This document shows positions 54,727-60,000 of a stretch of 60,000 bases of DNA, piece by piece. The DNA comes from Owenia fusiformis. Taxonomy: Eukaryota; Annelida; Polychaeta; Sabellida; Oweniidae. The notes beneath the pieces are model-generated. The model did not search any database and was not told where the DNA came from. It worked only from the letters and a program-made list of their open reading frames with translations. The stretch covers positions 1,344,513 through 1,404,512 of the forward strand of contig CAIIXF020000004.1 in assembly GCA_903813345.2 (NCBI GenBank), given 5' to 3'. How positions within the stretch are numbered: position 1 is the first letter of the stretch; each line of letters begins with the position of its first letter. The position numbers and the translations under genes were made by a program.

Positions 54727-57700
54727 ATGAATTCAATTCATTGTATTTATATTATAAGTATTTTCGTTGGGATTTTAATTCCATCTGTAGCATGTATTGG
54801 TAATGATTCGGAGGCAATATTTCAAAGAGTTTGCGGGGAGGAGACATTCATGCCACTGACCATATTTCAGGTCGTTCCGGTCAGGGCTTTAACGGAGTGT
54901 ATTTGCCTCTGCGTTTTTAATCAGGCGTGTGTTTCATTCAATTTCGGAGGGTCGAACGACGCATTTGAATGTCAACTAAGCACTGAACCAATGGTCTCGT
55001 GTGCTGCAGCTGTACCGAAACCAACTTTCGGTCATTGGCGAAAAATGAGTTCTTTGGATTCTACGTCAACTGAAGTTCCCATTACGAGTGTTCCAACCAC
55101 AACGGTACGTTCACTTATACGACTGTATCATATATATATATAATATATAAGTAAAAATAAGAAGAACTAATAAGATACGTTTGAATATATAAAAGGATAT
55201 AAAAATAGCAATATAATATTGTATTTCGATGCCAACTCGTTCTTGAAGTTAAAAAATAATCAATGAAATATGTCCAATGAAATCGTGATAAATCATAAAT
55301 AGAATATTTAGCCTATTCAACATTTCACCTGCCATTTTCCAAAACTAAGACCAAGCTAAGCTGTTTTTACGATGACAAATATTTGTGTTGACATTAGGTT
55401 GATAGCTGTCCGGGTTCCGTTGAAATTGAATCTGCCGCCACGTACGACAACGCAATCCAGCTTGTTGACGTAAACAACAAGTAAGTCATCATTAAATAGA
55501 ATTACATTCTCTCCATACGTTTGGTAGCCGGAAGTTTTTATTGGTTAGCATAACAATATTTGAATCTTGACTTTGTTTCTTAATCGTAATACTGTAGTTT
55601 GGAAAATTGCGTTTCTTTAAATTGCTAAACATAAGCAGACTTTGATAAGAGATCCAAGGGGGGCTTCCGGTTGCCAAAATTAATGTTTGGAGAAGAATGC
55701 AAGGAGGAAACTAAGGCTAGGAACAAGTTGACGTTTACTTACGAAATAATTGTCACAATTTTACAATATTTTTTTGTCAACATTCCATGTTCTGCCCCTT
55801 TTGTATTAGGCATTTATTTGGCGTTTATTCGAGTTTTCAATTTTTTGTTTGATATTCAATTTTTGCTGTTTGAATTTTCACTTTTCAATTAAAACTTTCA
55901 AATTTTTGTTCATTTTTTCAATTCTATGTTTGATATTTTCATATTTTTTGTTTGATATTGCACTTTTTAATTCAAACTTTGAAGATTTTGTTCAATATAA
56001 GTAATGTTTGTTTAAAAGTCAATCGTCGGTATTTTATACTTCAAATGAGCAATTACACGTCCCATCGATGTTTGAATCCAATTTAAAACTACCCCTTATA
56101 CATATCAAACAGCAAAAAAAATTTCAAAAAGCAAAGCAAGATGTCAAACAGTGAAAATTGCAAATTCATTTTTGTATTCAAGCAGTGCGGCGTTCGGAAG
56201 TCTGCGCATGCGTGCTGTGGTGTGTTGGAGGAATTTTTTGTTTTTAAAACGGGACCCATCCTTTGTAATTTCCCCTCTGCGATGTGCAGAAATTCAAAAG
56301 TCGTTCGTTTCAAATTACTGAAAATTGAAATTGAGATTCCATAGGCGGGAGGGGGGGGGTCTCTCGGTTTATTGCCACACTGCGGTGACTCTGATTTCAA
56401 AATATGACAACCTGTACCTGTGTGATTTATGCCATCACGAGTTGCCATGTTGGAAGAAGAAGCTCAAGTTGGATTGGGAAAGAAATCCACAGATATAGGC
56501 AGGATTCAGCAGCCATCAGCAAGCTGTAATGTAATAATTGGAAAAAGCTAGATAGCGTTTAAAAGTAGGAAAGACAAAAGGATTCTCGAGTTTCTGCATT
56601 AAAGAGAAGGCCCCATTTATTTGGGTTGAGACTTTTCCATTTTTGTTCTCAGATTCTACTTTAATCAGCATGCCAAGGATGCCACTGACTGTAGTTTTTA
56701 GTGTAGTGTGAACAAAGTTTTTAGTGCGTTTTCAAGTTTGAATACCCTGTCAGCCCAAATTGTTGTGAATTTTGTGTTTTCACGTGATTTACCTACCAGC
56801 CCAAACGTTTGTTATCTTTGCCTGTGAGATGTTGCGGATTCCCTACCAGAGATTAGCAGTAATTACCTCCAAGAAATGTATCTAATGTATCTAGCCACCA
56901 AAGTCAGTCCTGTGTTACCATTGTCTGAAACTGGTTATCACTAGCAGGAGCCTTCAGAAGCATCTAGCAGTGAGGAGCTTCCCCATACGTCGCAGAGCCG
57001 TACAAGACAGAGAGGAGCCACATCGAGCCAAGTGGAATCTCAAACAGCAGTAAAGAGCGCCAGAATGCTTCACAGCCAGCTAGATTTCACTGCTGACTGT
57101 AGTTAGCTACCAGAAGCTCCCGGGAGCCTTCAAAAGACTCAAATAGCAGCGAGGAGCTTCCCCATACGTCGCAGAGCCGTACAGAACAGAGGGGAGTCAC
57201 ATTGAGTCAGGTGGAACCCCAAACAGCAACAAAGAGCTCCAGGTTGCTGAAAAGCCAGCTCGGTTTCACCACTGACTGTAGAAAGCTAACTTAAGCTCTC
57301 AGGAGCCTTCAGATGATTCAACAAGCAGTAAGGAGCTGAGTTTTACGAGACATTTAAATCCATAAAATATATTTAAAGTGTGATTTACATAGAGTTTTCT
57401 GTGGGAGTAAGGTCTGGTAATAGTCCATGGTATGAAATCTCTAGGACGTCTAATAAAGAAGCTGGTAGCACACTATAGCGCAGCGATATTTGACCTTACA
57501 TTAACATACAGCACTGTACCTACATATGTCCCCTCATAATTTTTATTATAACTGTTCAATATACTTCCGGCTTTTAGGCTGAATTATGCCTGCCATTAAC
57601 AGAGGTCAAAAATCACCAAAAAATAAAATCCCAATTTTTCACAATTTGGAGTATACAATGCAACAGAAAATAATACAAAATGATTTTAAATATATGATTT

Positions 57701-59687
57701 AGGTTTCTAAGCTATAAGTTTGAGGTTATTTTTCTTATCAATACCAAAAATATGTAATCAGTGTATCAACGTTTTGTATTGTTTCTCAGGTATTAATAAG
57801 ATAAATGCTACAAATTAATCACTTTTATATTGGAATGACAAATGTTTAAATTATGCTAGTTTTTCACAAAAGGGGTCTCAATACGTTTTGAGATATTAAG
57901 TTTTCTTCAGCGGTGAAAATTATCAATAAAGGCGGGTCTATTGCTCTTCCTTGACTAATTGGGACTACAGCTAAAATGATATTTCCCGTGGTTAGATATA
58001 GCTCAGTTGCTTATAAAACAACCATCAAGACTTGATCGAATTCATGAATAATTGAGAAAAATTGTTATCATTATCTTCCTAAAATTTGATTGTATCCAGC
58101 GGTAAGGTCAAAGAACAAACAGCCATCAGAAAACTTGATGATAGCCACAAGTAACGTCGAGGAAGAATTTCAATGCGTTCGATTGCATATGACTCTAATT
58201 GATTATTAGACATGCCCTTAGAATATATGAACATTCTAATACCTCTGTAACATTTAATTAGATATAAATCTTACCTTTTTGTTATTTTATTATGTTTTTT
58301 AAAACATGAACAATAATTTGCTATAAGACCCCTTGCGATTATATGGAAAAATTCTGGTAATAAAATGTTTTGAATGGTAAGAAAACTAATATGTTCCCAA
58401 TCATAAATTACCTAAATAGTCCACATAATTTTGTTGAATCGGCTTGGCTCATATTTGAAAAATGAAATAAAATCTGAAAAACACACTTGCATAATTACAC
58501 TAATTAAACACCGACATCTACGGTAAAATTAAATAGTATATTTTTAAATTATGATAATTTATTTTTGTTCGTATGCTTAGAATAACGGTCTGTGTCTTAT
58601 AAAATATATAAAAGTTCGAATCAAAATATTTACGTTTTGGACCCCTTGTGATGAAAGACGTTTTTCGACCCGAAAGCCGGAAGTCTTTTCAGCAAATGGT
58701 ATTTTAAAAGAATCAAGACATGTACACCTTCATAAATATTGCTTCAAATGTTGCTGCGCTATAGTGTGCTACGGATCCTTCATATTCGGAAGTCATACCA
58801 TGGACTATAACATAACCATACCATACCACTATAAGGCTTTCTGGGAAAACGCCAAACGAGAGAATTTTATTAGTACGCCCATGCGGATCCATTCAAAGCT
58901 TCCACTTGGCCAATCAGATTACATCGATTCTTTAGCATGTGTATATTTAAAAAAGATTGAGAATGCTGAACTGAATAGAAAAACAAGAGATACCGAATTG
59001 TTTGAATAGAAAATGAAATGTTTGAATAGGAAAAATGTTCACAGGTTCGAACTGCAGAATACGGTTGAAAGTTCGAATACAAAAATGAAAAGTTCAGAAA
59101 AGAAAAATGTGCAAAAGTGTGTTCATAAAAGTTAGTTCGATTGAGTGTTCTTATTACCTTGAACTGTATAGAACCTTGAGTTTAACATATTATTATTTTT
59201 TATTCGACAATACTTTATTACATCTTTGAAGTTCTACACTCTTTTCTGAAGATTGTTTGCTTATATGATGTTTTATACATTCAGAATTTGATACATTTTT
59301 TCTTGTTTGATGTTTCAAACATTATTTCGAATATTTAAGATATATCAAACGTAATATTAACATTGAGTTTTAAGCCACTGAAATTTAAACCACTATGCTT
59401 GAAAATTTAACATATCTGAAAAATGAAAAGAAATTTAGATAAAGAAGCACAGTTTTTTTGGACCAGAGGAACTTCTACTCCTTTTCTTGTAGGCCTACTA
59501 TGCTGTTTTGCCCTTTTTAGGTATTACACAGCAAATGTCAACGCCGATGGAACGTTGGTCTCGCTCTCGGGTGGAAGTAATGTGGACCATATTTTTGGCG
59601 GATTAATAGAAGTGTTTCTCATGCGAGAAATTAACGACTATGATCATATAATGGATAGCGCTGATGACGTCACTCTTTTCTTTAACG
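54727..59687 (+). CDS. Secreted PAN/apple-like domain protein, 5' part of gene
   Basis: Exon 1 (54727-55104) encodes 126 residues: a hydrophobic signal peptide of about 22, a cysteine-bearing domain with C-x3-C-x5-C spacing (ECICLCVFNQACVSFNF) typical of PAN/apple-like modules of invertebrates, then a Ser/Thr-rich linker ending before a GTACGT donor. Exon 2 (55398-55480) keeps the frame and encodes a segment with VDSCPGSVEIESAATYDNAI, ending in phase 2. A candidate exon 3 (59521-59687) after TTTTTAG starts with the single base needed and continues with YYTANVNADGTLVSLSGG; it either ends at a GTTTGT donor or runs to a TAA at 59720-59722. The domain after the linker is not recognised; lectin or laminin-G-like folds often follow such a PAN module. 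The gene probably runs past the window. Confidence 0.6.
55751..56340. repeat. Low-complexity TTTGATATT/CAATTTTT repeats in the PAN gene intron
   Basis: Words such as TTTGTTTGATATT, TTCAATTTTT and TTTGAATTTTCAC recur to about 56000, and AATTTCAAAAAGC- or CAAACAG-type inverses follow to 56160. Similar words occur at 58970-59350. These may be ends of one diffuse element. Confidence 0.45.
56947..57340. repeat. About 177-bp tandem repeat, 2.2 copies
   Basis: Units start near 56947, 57122 and 57302 with GGAGCCTTCA. They share CTTCCCCATACGTCGCAGAG. The GC content is higher than in the surroundings. No frame stays open across the units. Confidence 0.85.
57421..58807. mobile_element. 1.39-kb inverted-repeat element, possibly Harbinger-type
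   Basis: TAGTCCATGGTATGA at the left and TCATACCATGGACTA at the right begin inverted ends of about 70 bp that share GTAGCACACTATAGCGCAGC. CTTCCGGCTTT (near 57565) and AAAGCCGGAAG (near 58672) are a further inverted pair. TAA flanks both ends, a 3-bp duplication that would suit Harbinger elements. No transposase frame was seen. Confidence 0.7.
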
Positions 59688-59722
59688 GTTTGTATAATTT
59701 GAAGACAGAATCAGATATATAA

Positions 59723-60000
59723 TAGGCGGTAGAATTGAAGTTAACCCCCCTATCACACCAAACTAGTTCTTAACCGTCCTTGCCAGTCCTACGAAAACGT
59801 CGTTAAACGGGCTCAATCTAGCTGTGGTCGGGAAATATGTCTAAAATAATTAACTACTTCGTTCATAAACAGTCTTCAACACGTCCATCTCATTCGCAGT
59901 TCGTTCAGGTCGCACCACGTCGCTGTGCAACGTACTATAAACCGTCCCTTAGTCTAGAAGGTCATCATGACCTGATTGCAGAACGGTATGGTCGCCATCG
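59723..60000. other. Window end, no gene recognised
   Basis: The stretch has slightly higher GC. CCCCCCTATCACACC near 59746 looks like the end of a repeat element, whose other end would be beyond the window. Confidence 0.35.

Overview
The window is eukaryotic nuclear DNA: AT-rich, with genes split into short exons by GT-AG introns and many terminal-inverted-repeat elements, minisatellites and retrotransposons. Recognisable genes are animal orthologues (SLC66A3, XRRA1), and repeat style and gene content fit a marine invertebrate (mollusc, brachiopod, annelid or invertebrate deuterostome). The species cannot be fixed from sequence alone.

Layout, left to right. (1) 1220-2862, plus strand: a complete four-exon PQ-loop membrane protein, SLC66A3/PQLC3-like. 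(2) 5175-16726, minus strand: a complete 14-exon XRRA1 leucine-rich-repeat gene whose splice phases all agree (683 codons plus stop). Its stop codon lies inside a 59-bp minisatellite, and introns carry several MITEs and an 876-bp element with about 105-bp inverted ends. (3) 17790-23171 and 30237-48053, plus strand: a tandem pair of four-exon genes for small secreted cysteine-rich peptides (66 and 73 residues; signal peptide, propeptide, R-x-x-R cleavage site, then CC-x2-C-x3-C-x-CC). I know no named family that fits fully; this is the best candidate for an undescribed system. A 3'-UTR-only remnant of a third copy lies at 49214-49347. (4) Intron 1 of the second peptide gene has grown to 15.3 kb by insertions, including a 5'-truncated LINE with target-site duplication (32382-34033) and an intact 7.5-kb LTR retrotransposon (35615-43114, minus strand). 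The latter has one 1544-codon gag-pol ORF, near-identical 1171-bp LTRs, a proline-tRNA-type primer site and integrase before reverse transcriptase (Gmr1-type order). (5) 48054-54726: gene-poor, with a mariner-type foldback element and a 344-bp direct repeat. (6) 54727 to at least 59687, plus strand: the start of a secreted PAN/apple-like protein gene with a Thr-rich linker and two further candidate exons.

No shared pathway links these genes. The clear functional unit is the peptide pair: signal, propeptide and introns are recognisably alike, the loops between cysteines differ almost completely, and the cysteine codons are the same in both. A second theme is local tandem duplication at the 3' ends of exons, seen in SLC66A3 and XRRA1.
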